Shown piece after piece: positions 7,268 through 13,346 of a stretch of 13,419 bases of DNA. The stretch covers positions 1 to 13,419 of the forward strand of contig JAGCWY010000156.1 in assembly GCA_017961625.1 (NCBI GenBank). Direction: 5' to 3'. The notes under the pieces were generated by a model. It was not told the DNA's origin. It did no database searches and saw only the letters and a list, made by a program, of their open reading frames with translations. Each line of letters opens with the position of its first letter. Positions within the stretch are counted from its first letter, which is position 1. The position numbers were made by a program, and so were the translations under genes. This stretch comes from Ruminococcus sp. GTDB taxonomy: Bacteria; Bacillota; Clostridia; Oscillospirales; Ruminococcaceae.

Positions 7268-9178
7268 ATGAAGGACGGATTTATAAAAATAGCCTGTGCA
7301 ACGCCTGATGTTAAAGTTGCAGATTGTCAGTACAATGCTGACAGTATAATTGAACTCATCACCGAAGCTCACAGCAAAGGCGTTAAGATCGCCTGTTTTC
7401 CAGAGCTATCTGTTACAGGCTACACCTGCAGTGACCTTTTCTTGCAGGACACGCTGTTAAGCTCTGCAAGACATGAGCTTGTCAGGATAATCAGAGAGAC
7501 AGAAAAACTGGATATAGTTTCACTTATCGGTGTACCCCTTGCAGTCTGCGGAAAGCTGTATAATTGTGCCGTTATCGTAAACAGAGGCAAAGCGATCGGT
7601 GCTGTTGCAAAGAAGAATATACCGAATTACAGCGAGTTTTATGAAGTCAGACATTTTACCGCTGCCAACGAAAGTCTGTGTGCGGATATTCAGCTTGACG
7701 AAGATTATTCCGTTCATCTTGAAGATACTATTTTCACTTGCAGGGAGCTTCCCGAGCTTACCTTCGGAGTTGAGATCTGCGAGGATATGTGGGTAAGCTC
7801 TCCACCGTCGGAGCGGCTTGCAGCCTCGGGAGCTGTCATCATATTCAATCTATCCGCAAGCGATGAAGTCATAGGCAAAGCAGACTACCGCAGAACGCTT
7901 ATAAAAGCACATTCGGGCTCGCTCGCCTGCACCTATGCCTACGCCGATTCGGGTATAGGCGAATCAACGCAGGATATGGTCTTTGCAGGACATAATATAA
8001 TAGCGGAGAACGGCTCTGTTTTAGCTGAGTCCAAGGCGTTTTCAAGCGGACTGACAATTGCTGATACCGACATAAAAAAATTATCCCACGAGCGCAGAAG
8101 AATGAACTCTTTTTCTGCTTGCCCGAGCTGTAAAACTGCATATTTTTCGCTTGATGTTACTGAGACGATCCTTGACAGAGCTTTCCAGAAAACTCCGTTT
8201 GTTCCGTCCGACAAAAAGGCACTTGACAGCAGATGTGAAGAAATACTCACCATGCAGGCTGTCGGACTTATGACACGTCTGAGGCATATTGGCTGCAAAA
8301 CGGCTGTACTCGGACTTTCGGGCGGACTTGATTCCACACTTGCCCTGATAGTTGCCGTTCACGCATTCGATATGCTTGGACTTGACAGGAGCGGTATCCA
8401 TACCATAACCATGCCATGCTTCGGAACTACCGATAGGACGTACAATAACGCCTGCTCGCTGGCAAAAGCTTATAGTGGAACGCTTACCGAGATAAACATC
8501 TGCGCGAGCGTAACCCAACATTTCGCTGACATAGGGCAGTCGCCTGATGTTCACGATGTGACATACGAAAATTCACAGGCAAGAGAACGCACTCAGGTGC
8601 TTATGGATAAAGCAAATCAGCTCGGGGGTATCGTTGTCGGTACAGGAGACCTCTCGGAGCTTGCCCTCGGCTGGGCGACCTACAACGGCGACCATATGTC
8701 CATGTATGCGGTGAATTCGTCCATACCGAAAACCCTTGTGCGCTGGCTTGTAAACTATGAAGCTGAAATATCGAACGGTGAACTGAAAAAAGTTCTGTCT
8801 GATATACTGGATACTCCTGTCAGTCCCGAACTTCTCCCACCTGAGAAAAACGGCACTATATCACAGAAGACCGAGGATATCGTCGGACCGTATGAGCTTC
8901 ACGATTTCTTCATGTACTATATGCTTAGATACGGATTTTCACCTTCAAAGATATTCCGTATCGCCTGTCTCGCATTCGCAGAAACATATTCTAAGGAATT
9001 TATAATGAAATGGCTGAAAACATTTTATCGACGCTTCTTCACACAGCAGTTCAAGCGCTCATGCCTGCCCGACGGTCCGAAGGTCGGAACTGTAACTCTC
9101 TCTCCACGCGGCGACTGGCGTATGCCAAGTGATGCTTCCGCTAATATTTGGCTGAAAGAATTGGATAACATTGATTGA
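7268..9178 (+). CDS. nadE: Glutamine-dependent NAD+ synthetase
   Basis: Makes NAD+ from nicotinic acid adenine dinucleotide, ATP and glutamine, the last step of NAD biosynthesis. The 636-aa length fits the long bacterial form. N-terminal nitrilase-type glutaminase: FPELSVTGY (E46), KKNIPNYSEFYE (K115) and GVEICEDMWV (C171) supply the Glu-Lys-Cys triad that releases ammonia. C-terminal synthetase: LGLSGGLDSTLA with PP-loop S351-GGLD-S356, GTGDLSELALGW and the late FKRSCLPDGPKVG. ATG 7268-7270 has GGAGGG seven bases upstream (7257-7262 region). It is a single-gene unit with its own promoter and leader hairpin, divergent from the GNAT operon. No frameshift or missing catalytic residue seen. Confidence 0.96.
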   Translation: MKDGFIKIACATPDVKVADCQYNADSIIELITEAHSKGVKIACFPELSVTGYTCSDLFLQDTLLSSARHELVRIIRETEKLDIVSLIGVPLAVCGKLYNCAVIVNRGKAIGAVAKKNIPNYSEFYEVRHFTAANESLCADIQLDEDYSVHLEDTIFTCRELPELTFGVEICEDMWVSSPPSERLAASGAVIIFNLSASDEVIGKADYRRTLIKAHSGSLACTYAYADSGIGESTQDMVFAGHNIIAENGSVLAESKAFSSGLTIADTDIKKLSHERRRMNSFSACPSCKTAYFSLDVTETILDRAFQKTPFVPSDKKALDSRCEEILTMQAVGLMTRLRHIGCKTAVLGLSGGLDSTLALIVAVHAFDMLGLDRSGIHTITMPCFGTTDRTYNNACSLAKAYSGTLTEINICASVTQHFADIGQSPDVHDVTYENSQARERTQVLMDKANQLGGIVVGTGDLSELALGWATYNGDHMSMYAVNSSIPKTLVRWLVNYEAEISNGELKKVLSDILDTPVSPELLPPEKNGTISQKTEDIVGPYELHDFFMYYMLRYGFSPSKIFRIACLAFAETYSKEFIMKWLKTFYRRFFTQQFKRSCLPDGPKVGTVTLSPRGDWRMPSDASANIWLKELDNID

Positions 9179-9370
9179 TAACGTGATCGAATTGATACAC
9201 AAACGAACTTGCAAGTGGCTGTGAGATTCTTATTATTTTCCTACACTTTTCCTACAGTTTTAAGATTTTTCTGCAAAGGCAATAAGCGCCAAATCAGCTT
9301 TTTTTCCTGAAAAACAGGTACAAAACAGGATTATATTAAAACTTGAAAAACTGCCGAAAATCCGTAAGCG
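9179..9370. other. Intergenic stretch after nadE with two pairs of 11-bp-period direct repeats
   Basis: No gene is supported. TTTTCCTACA occurs at 9236-9245 and 9247-9256, and AAAACAGG at 9311-9318 and 9322-9329; both pairs have a period of 11. A weak hairpin CCTG-AAAAA-CAGG (9307-9318) and a T-run at 9299-9305 may end nadE transcripts. Together with the adjoining tRNA fragment the repeats resemble integrase arm-type sites (inference). Confidence 0.45.
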
Positions 9371-9417
9371 TCGGCTTGTGGTCCCGAAGACCGTGGGTTC
9401 GAATCCCATCTCCCACC
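9371..9417 (+). pseudogene. Truncated tRNA-His (GTG), 3' part only
   Basis: The sequence reads as tRNA-His from the anticodon arm to the discriminator. Anticodon arm is TCGGC-TTGTGGT-CCCGA with anticodon GTG at 9378-9380 (one C-C mismatch at the loop-proximal pair); variable AGACC; T-arm GTGGG-TTCGAAT-CCCAT (9393-9409); acceptor strand CTCCCAC and C73 (9410-9417), C73 being characteristic of tRNA-His. No 5' acceptor strand GTGGGAG or D-arm is found upstream, and CCA is not encoded. It is therefore a fragment, not a working tRNA. A 3' tRNA piece followed by a terminator is the usual mark of an integration or excision event. Confidence 0.75.
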
Positions 9418-9429
9418 CTCATGAAATAG

Positions 9430-9459
9430 GCACTTCTGAGAAATCGGAAGTGCTTTTTT
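9430..9459 (+). terminator. Intrinsic terminator after the tRNA-His fragment
   Basis: Stem GCACTTCTGA (9430-9439) with TCGGAAGTGC (9444-9453), one T-G pair, GAAA tetraloop, then TTTTTT and further T-runs. Probably the original terminator of the tRNA gene. Confidence 0.85.
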
Positions 9460-9477
9460 CGTTTTTTTCTAAGATTT

Positions 9478-9505
9478 TTTCTAATATAAGAGCTTTCTAA
9501 TATAA
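9478..9505. repeat. Short AT-rich direct repeat
   Basis: TTTCTAATATAA occurs at 9478-9489 and 9494-9505 (period 16). It lies between the tRNA terminator and the 3' module of the first cassette. Function not evident. Confidence 0.5.
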
Positions 9506-9507
9506 AT

Positions 9508-9589
9508 GTCCCCGCTATTGCGGGGGCTATCTGTATCATTTTTTCATAAGTTTTGATCTGTCATGGTACTAAGCTGAATCAGAATTTAA
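9508..9589 (-). repeat. Cassette 3' module, copy A (hairpin plus conserved tail)
   Basis: Hairpin GTCCCCGC (9508-9515)-TATT-GCGGGGGC (9520-9527) joined to a conserved tail (TTTCATAAG, ATC.GTCATGGTACTAAGC, AATCAGAAT...). Same order and near-identical sequence as 10287-10365. It begins seven bases after the GNAT stop. The hairpin may end transcription but lacks a good U-tract. Confidence 0.8.
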
Positions 9590-9596
9590 TCACCAC

Positions 9597-10115
9597 TTAA
9601 TCTTTCACAGGACAAATCATCTGAAGGTCAAATGGTTCCTCTTCAGCAATTTCTTTTATAGGATTACTTGCCAGGCCACTTCCCATTGCTCTGTAAAATG
9701 CAATCGTCTCCTCAGAAGAACAAGCAGATATGTACAAAGCCTCTGCACCAGCTTTTCTTGCTTCAGCTTTTCCTACTTCAAATAATTGTCTGCAAACACC
9801 TTGACCTCTACATTCAGAAGATACCTGCATCATATCAAGAATCATGTATGGACCATTTAGTTTCCTTAATAGCCCTATAAAGCCAACAACTTTTTCATTA
9901 TCTAATGCAACGTATGTAATATAATCATCACTGCTTATTTGCTTTGCCACAGAACGCTTTTTGTTTAGATCCCAATCTTCGATATATTTGCATTCTACTA
10001 ATGTATATTCTCCGTCTATTCTTCGATATACTTTATTTACATTCTGTTTTCTGTTATATAAATCCAATGATTCTAAACAGAAATTTCTTTCTGATAATAA
10101 TTCAATTTTAATCAA
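9597..10115 (-). CDS. GNAT-family N-acetyltransferase (cassette A)
   Basis: 172-aa predicted acetyl-CoA-dependent acetyltransferase of a subfamily common in clostridia; substrate unknown. Motif A is MILDMMQVSSECRGQGVC (91-108) with R103-G104-Q105-G106, followed by ISACSSEETIAFYRAMG, where Y141 is the usual late acid/base position, and a conserved NPIKEIAEEEPFDLQM tail. Start is TTG at 10113-10115, with AGGAGG eight bases upstream and no better ATG. The start overlaps the last eight bases of a 23-codon upstream ORF, so translation is probably coupled. Framed by a promoter module (10202-10285) and a 3' module (9508-9589) that also frame the neighbouring gene. It looks more AT-rich than nadE, consistent with an accessory gene. 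Confidence 0.88.
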   Translation of the reverse strand: MIKIELLSERNFCLESLDLYNRKQNVNKVYRRIDGEYTLVECKYIEDWDLNKKRSVAKQISSDDYITYVALDNEKVVGFIGLLRKLNGPYMILDMMQVSSECRGQGVCRQLFEVGKAEARKAGAEALYISACSSEETIAFYRAMGSGLASNPIKEIAEEEPFDLQMICPVKD

Positions 10116-10179
10116 ATGATAATCCTCCTATATTATCTATTTCACTCTTTTGATTCATTTTTATTATTATCGTTTTCAT
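10108..10179 (-). CDS. Short leader ORF (23 aa) overlapping the cassette-A acetyltransferase
   Basis: ATG at 10177-10179 follows AAAGGGGTG at a good distance and opens a 23-codon reading frame (MKTIIIKMNQK...) that contains the acetyltransferase ribosome site and stops (TAA 10108-10110) eight bases into it. It occupies the position that the main gene holds in the neighbouring cassette relative to the promoter module. It may be a translational-coupling peptide; the peptide itself resembles nothing I recognise. Could be chance. Confidence 0.5.
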   Translation of the reverse strand: MKTIIIKMNQKSEIDNIGGLSFD

Positions 10180-10201
10180 ACGCAACACCCCTTTCACAGT
10201 T

Positions 10202-10285
10202 AAATTCCGATTTATCATAATAACCTGCTTACTATCCATATTATACACTGCACTGTCGCCTAAAGTCAAGGCGACTATATGAACA
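10202..10285 (-). repeat. Cassette promoter module, copy A
   Basis: 84 bp aligning without gaps to 11147-11230 (offset 945). It carries a promoter, a dyad around the -35 box, and a conserved initial transcribed segment. Its outer end abuts the 3' module of the neighbouring cassette with one base between. Confidence 0.85.
10240..10269 (-). promoter_or_regulatory. Promoter of cassette A
   Basis: -35 TTGACT (10264-10269), -10 TATAAT (10240-10245), spacer 18. The -35 lies in the loop of the inverted repeat GTCGCC (10255-10260) / GGCGAC (10270-10275), a likely operator. Confidence 0.8.
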
Positions 10286-10286
10286 A

Positions 10287-10365
10287 GTCCCCACAATCGC
10301 GGGAACTCTCTGTATATATTTCATAAGCTTTAATCTATCATGATACTAAGCAAATCAGAATCTAA
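10287..10365 (-). repeat. Cassette 3' module, copy B
   Basis: Hairpin GTCCCCAC (10287-10294)-AATC-GCGGGAAC (10299-10306) plus the conserved tail also found at 9508-9589. Begins 12 bases after the stop of the 251-aa gene. Changes in the stem keep pairing through G-U pairs. Confidence 0.8.
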
Positions 10366-10377
10366 GGATCCGTTGAA

Positions 10378-11133
10378 TTACCAGTAAATTGGTTTATTGA
10401 AATCGGGATTTTCAAAGCAAGGAATTGTATTAAGTGTAGTTAAACTGCCAAAAACATTTTCAGGAGACTCAGAGCATTTGTTATTACCCATTATCTGTTT
10501 TTCGCCAAAAATATATCTTTTAACCCTGATATCATTTACTGTTTCTATGGCACAAAGGAATCCGTTTTTGCCAGATAATTCGATGATATATACAGCTTGT
10601 GGCGAATCATATACAGGGATTTTTCGGCCAATAAGCTTTTCACCAATATAATAGTATTCATTATCAGCTTTATTTTCATCTTCACGAAAGATTGTCGAAG
10701 TATCAACCTTATATGAAAACATCATTTTATCATTCGCAAGAATATTCTCATCGGTCAGAATTGCCTTTTTCATACTAACAGCTTTTAGCGAACGAAATTC
10801 ATCAAGATATTCAAAAAAACGTTCGATAGCTTCTATTTCATTGCCTTTGCATTCTTCAAGTATAAGGTTTGCCCAGCCAGCGGAGCTTCCATAACTTTTC
10901 GTCTTATTTTTTACGAACTCATGCATGAACCAGAAATCAAGAGGAAAAAGAGTTGTTTTATTTGCGTAAACATCTAAATCCCAAAGTGCATTGTAGTAAC
11001 CGGAAATAAATGTGTTCAGTTTAGTAATATCAGGTTTACCAAGCCACACTCCGGGACGCTTTCTTAATTTGTCAAGCATTCGATAAATCATCTGATAAGA
11101 TGCACTTTCACAGTATTCTTCATTATTTGCCAT
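10378..11133 (-). CDS. Uncharacterised 251-aa protein (cassette B)
   Basis: I do not recognise a characterised family. Start is ATG 11131-11133 with GGGGGG six bases upstream; the open frame continues upstream through the promoter module, but that part is not translated sequence. The product is soluble by eye (no signal peptide or membrane span) with an N-terminal helix and LDKLRKRPGVWLGKPD (20-35), then an aromatic-rich segment ISGYYNALWDLD; the C-terminal half is mixed strand-like. The RPGxWLG/RPGxYLG type motif occurs, from memory, in small uncharacterised Firmicutes proteins, possibly immunity-like, but I cannot confirm that. It is framed by the same promoter and 3' modules as the acetyltransferase cassette, which suggests an accessory, separately expressed gene. 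Confidence 0.75.
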   Translation of the reverse strand: MANNEEYCESASYQMIYRMLDKLRKRPGVWLGKPDITKLNTFISGYYNALWDLDVYANKTTLFPLDFWFMHEFVKNKTKSYGSSAGWANLILEECKGNEIEAIERFFEYLDEFRSLKAVSMKKAILTDENILANDKMMFSYKVDTSTIFREDENKADNEYYYIGEKLIGRKIPVYDSPQAVYIIELSGKNGFLCAIETVNDIRVKRYIFGEKQIMGNNKCSESPENVFGSLTTLNTIPCFENPDFNKPIYW

Positions 11134-11146
11134 TATTAGCCCCCCT

Positions 11147-11230
11147 GAATTTCGATTTATCGTACCGACCTGTTTTATATCCATATTATACACTGCACTG
11201 CCGCCCAAAGTCAAGGCTGCTGCCTGCACA
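11147..11230 (-). repeat. Cassette promoter module, copy B
   Basis: 84 bp, gap-free match to 10202-10285; the central block CCATATTATACACTGCACTG (11181-11200) is identical. No 3' module follows on its outer side, so this is the upstream edge of the two-cassette array. Confidence 0.85.
11185..11214 (-). promoter_or_regulatory. Promoter of cassette B
   Basis: -35 TTGACT (11209-11214), -10 TATAAT (11185-11190), spacer 18. Flanking dyad GCCGCC (11200-11205) / GGCTGC (11215-11220) has one mismatch but keeps pairing at another position changed relative to copy A. Confidence 0.8.
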
Positions 11231-11315
11231 TTTCATCAAGCGGCTTGACTGATTCTTTATAGTTTGATAACCAAAACTTTCAACAACATCTGGCAAAAGG
11301 CAATTTCAGTTATAG

Positions 11316-11344
11316 TTGAAATAAAAAGGAATATATTATATAAT
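11316..11344 (+). promoter_or_regulatory. Sigma-A promoter for the ECF sigma operon
   Basis: TTGAAA (11316-11321) and TATAAT (11339-11344) with a 17-base spacer. Start expected near 11351, leaving a leader of about 98 bases. Confidence 0.75.
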
Positions 11345-11368
11345 TGAGAAAATATCAGAATATATGTT

Positions 11369-11413
11369 ACACTTTGGAAAGCTGCAGCAAGTGTATTATG
11401 TGAAAGCACTTGT
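11369..11413 (+). promoter_or_regulatory. Leader with two mutually exclusive hairpins
   Basis: ACACTT (11369-11374) can pair with AAGTGT (11389-11394), enclosing the palindrome GCTGCAGC (11381-11388). The same AAGTG segment can instead pair with CACTT in GCAAGTG (11387-11393) / CACTTGT (11407-11413). Only one can form at a time. The ribosome site follows about 20 bases later. A switch role is inference. Confidence 0.4.
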
Positions 11414-11448
11414 CAACAGGCTTTTGAATAATTAAAGGGGGTGGTCCC

Positions 11449-12024
11449 ATGACAGATAACGAATATAAAAAAATATATGCTAAAGATCCCGGTGCAGCTC
11501 AGAAGACATTATTTAACGAATATCTCAGCTATGTTTACGCCATAGTCTATAATAAGCTGCGAAGCTGCGGAAGCCGCGAGGATATGGAGGAATGTGTGGG
11601 AGATGTCTTTTCAGCTGTATTTATAAGCTACGACCGCAATGGCTGCTTTGACGGTGATATGAAAGGTTTTATCGGCACTATAGCAAGCCGTACTGCTATT
11701 CAGATGTACCGCAGACTGGTACGCCGCAGTGATACAGTCTATATCGAGGACGAAACCACAGAGATAGCCGATTCACAGCAAGTTGAGAATATAACGGAAC
11801 GCAGCGATATGCGAAGCACACTTCTGCGGCTGATAAATAGTCTTGGCGAGCCGGATTCTGATATCATAATTCAGAAATACTACTACAACATGAATTCAAA
11901 TGAAATAGCCGGCAAGCATTCGATGTCTCCTGAAGCGGTCAGAATGAGATGCAGCAGAGCACTCAAAAAGCTCAGGGATCTTCTTACAAAGGAAGGATAT
12001 GACATGAAGGAGGGAAATATATGA
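11449..12024 (+). CDS. ECF-type RNA polymerase sigma factor (sigma-70 family)
   Basis: 191 aa. Region 2 spans about 20-90: DMEECVGDVFSAVFISY (region 2.2, core binding) and MKGFIGTIASRTAIQMYRR (2.3-2.4, promoter melting and -10 recognition). Region 4 spans about 120-182: SDIIIQKYYYNMNSNEIA, then helix-turn-helix MSPEAVRMRCSRALKKLRD for -35 recognition. No region 3, as expected for the ECF group. ATG 11449-11451 follows AAAGGGGGTG at good distance. Its stop overlaps the start of the next gene (ATGA, 12021-12024), so the pair is translationally coupled; the partner is probably its membrane regulator. Target promoters are unknown. Confidence 0.92.
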   Translation: MTDNEYKKIYAKDPGAAQKTLFNEYLSYVYAIVYNKLRSCGSREDMEECVGDVFSAVFISYDRNGCFDGDMKGFIGTIASRTAIQMYRRLVRRSDTVYIEDETTEIADSQQVENITERSDMRSTLLRLINSLGEPDSDIIIQKYYYNMNSNEIAGKHSMSPEAVRMRCSRALKKLRDLLTKEGYDMKEGNI

Positions 12025-13103
12025 GCGAGAATAAAGAAATAGGCTTTGATATCCTCGAAAATTCTGATATAAACACAGTTGAAAAAATCGGAACAGAGAA
12101 AATGAAAATAGATGAAAAAGCAAAAGAGAGAATGCTTGAAATAACTATGAAGAAGTACGAAAAAGAGAAAAAGCTTCTTAAAAATGAAGCTGAAGAAGCA
12201 CCTTCAGCTGAAGGATATGCTGATTCGGTATCAGGTGTGGAAAGCTATAAGCAGCATAAGATATCTCACTTCATATATTTTGCCCTGTGTTCGGCAGCGG
12301 CAGTAGTAATAATTACAGGCAGCCTGCTTCTGCTGAAAATTAATGGCCAGCCACAAAAGCCTCAGATTTCAGATCCGATTATTGAAGCCACAACAGTAAC
12401 AACTTCTGAAGCAATTGCAACAACAGATGCAGCTCAGACAACGACCAGTTCAATAACTAAAGCAACAACAGCCAAAAGTACTGTAGCTTCAGCTGCAACA
12501 GCAGAAACAACTACTGCCACTGCAAACTCTGCAAATGCTCCTGAGTCTATAACAGAAGCTCCTGAACCGGAACCTGAAAAGTCAGAAGAAGATAAGGAAA
12601 AGGAAATACTTGACGCTGTTTACAATCTTTCACACAACGGTTATTATCCTACCTGTAGAATAACTAATGGAACTTTTGAGCATTATATCCCCCCGGACGG
12701 TACTCTGGTAGAGTTTAATAACATTATAAATTATATGACCTTTGAAGCCGGAATTCTTCCATTTGACAGAATGCTTGGAGCTGTTGCTGACGAACAGGAC
12801 GCCATAGATAAAGGCAGATACGTGGTACTCAACGGTAAAGGTCAGGAGCACATGGACTGGCTTGAAAAAGAACCCAAACATGATCCTGATATAGAATATG
12901 TACGTGAACGACCGCCATTCATAGCTGAGTATTATGATGAATACGATGTGTGGTATGTACACACTACAGGTCCGAGCTGGAAACCTTCAGACGGAGGATA
13001 CCCATATATCGCTGCAGTAACCGAGGGATCATCAGATCAAATATATATCCGTGGGTGTGACGGTAAGATCTTAGGCAGCTATATCAATTATTGGTATGAT
13101 TAA
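12021..13103 (+). CDS. Single-pass membrane protein, probable anti-sigma regulator with extracellular sensor domain
   Basis: 360 aa, ATG 12021-12023 with GGAGGG six bases upstream. Residues 1-80 are a charged cytoplasmic segment (DEKAKERMLEITMKKYEKE, 31-49) of the kind that can bind a sigma factor; 81-105 is a membrane span (FIYFALCSAAAVVIITGSL); 110-185 is a Thr/Ala/Pro-rich linker typical of exported ruminococcal proteins; 190-360 is an acidic, Tyr-rich extracellular domain with two cysteines (C212, C346) that could form a disulfide. The N-terminus has no recognisable zinc anti-sigma motif (HxxxCxxC). The membrane topology (N-terminus in) and coupling with the ECF gene imply signal transduction from outside to sigma, as for RsgI-type regulators (inference). 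The sensor domain is unrecognised. Confidence 0.8.
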   Translation: MSENKEIGFDILENSDINTVEKIGTEKMKIDEKAKERMLEITMKKYEKEKKLLKNEAEEAPSAEGYADSVSGVESYKQHKISHFIYFALCSAAAVVIITGSLLLLKINGQPQKPQISDPIIEATTVTTSEAIATTDAAQTTTSSITKATTAKSTVASAATAETTTATANSANAPESITEAPEPEPEKSEEDKEKEILDAVYNLSHNGYYPTCRITNGTFEHYIPPDGTLVEFNNIINYMTFEAGILPFDRMLGAVADEQDAIDKGRYVVLNGKGQEHMDWLEKEPKHDPDIEYVRERPPFIAEYYDEYDVWYVHTTGPSWKPSDGGYPYIAAVTEGSSDQIYIRGCDGKILGSYINYWYD

Positions 13104-13208
13104 AGCAGATAGGTTCTGTCTTTGTCAATATGATAGAAATGTTGAATAAAGCGTTAGAGCAGACGATTGCTTTTATAGAATACTATAAGGCGCTCCCTCG
13201 CGGATAAT
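13104..13208. other. Intergenic region after the anti-sigma gene
   Basis: No gene supported. TTATAG-AATA-CTATAA forms a short palindrome near 13174-13189. No terminator with a T-run is seen before the insertion-sequence end, so transcripts may run on to the hairpin at 13245. Confidence 0.4.
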
Positions 13209-13244
13209 GGGGCTGTAAAAAAACTCAGTCCCCCAAACGAACAC

Positions 13245-13265
13245 GGGGCCTCGTAAAGAGGCCCC
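13245..13265. terminator. Terminator-like hairpin inside the IS left end
   Basis: Perfect 8-bp stem GGGGCCTC (13245-13252)-GTAAA-GAGGCCCC (13258-13265), followed by AAATTTTAT. It would block transcription entering the element and could also end the ECF operon. Confidence 0.7.
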
Positions 13266-13303
13266 AAATTTTATAGCAAAAAAACAAACTGCACAACAAT
13301 AAC

Positions 13304-13332
13304 TTGCGTGCAGCTGTTTTTAGTGATATAAT
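13304..13332 (+). promoter_or_regulatory. Extended -10 promoter for the transposase
   Basis: TATAAT at 13327-13332 preceded by TG plus one base (TGA), with a poor -35 (TTGCGT, 13304-13309) 17 bases upstream. A start near 13339 would leave only about eight bases before the ATG. Confidence 0.6.
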
Positions 13333-13346
13333 CATATTACCAAACA

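Noticed and set aside
7899..8554. Long minus-strand ORFs within nadE
   Set aside because: They are shadows of a clearly conserved gene; no ribosome sites or family motifs.
9336..9539. 67-codon minus-strand ORF containing VGDGIRTHGLRDHKPTL
   Set aside because: This is the antisense translation of the tRNA-His fragment, a well-known source of false proteins; no ribosome site or promoter supports it.
9508..10306. CRISPR or classical integron attC array
   Set aside because: Only two copies, spaced by whole genes, with no short regular spacers, and the module lacks recognisable attC R/L boxes; no cas or integrase gene is present in the window.
11134..11229. N-terminal extension of the cassette-B protein (and the similar frame at 10180-10296)
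   Set aside because: The extra residues are translated from the -35/-10 region of the repeated promoter module, so they cannot be in the mRNA.
11245..11273. TTGACT as a second promoter for the ECF operon
   Set aside because: The hexamer 17 bases downstream is TAACCA, too far from consensus; the 11316-11344 promoter is much better.
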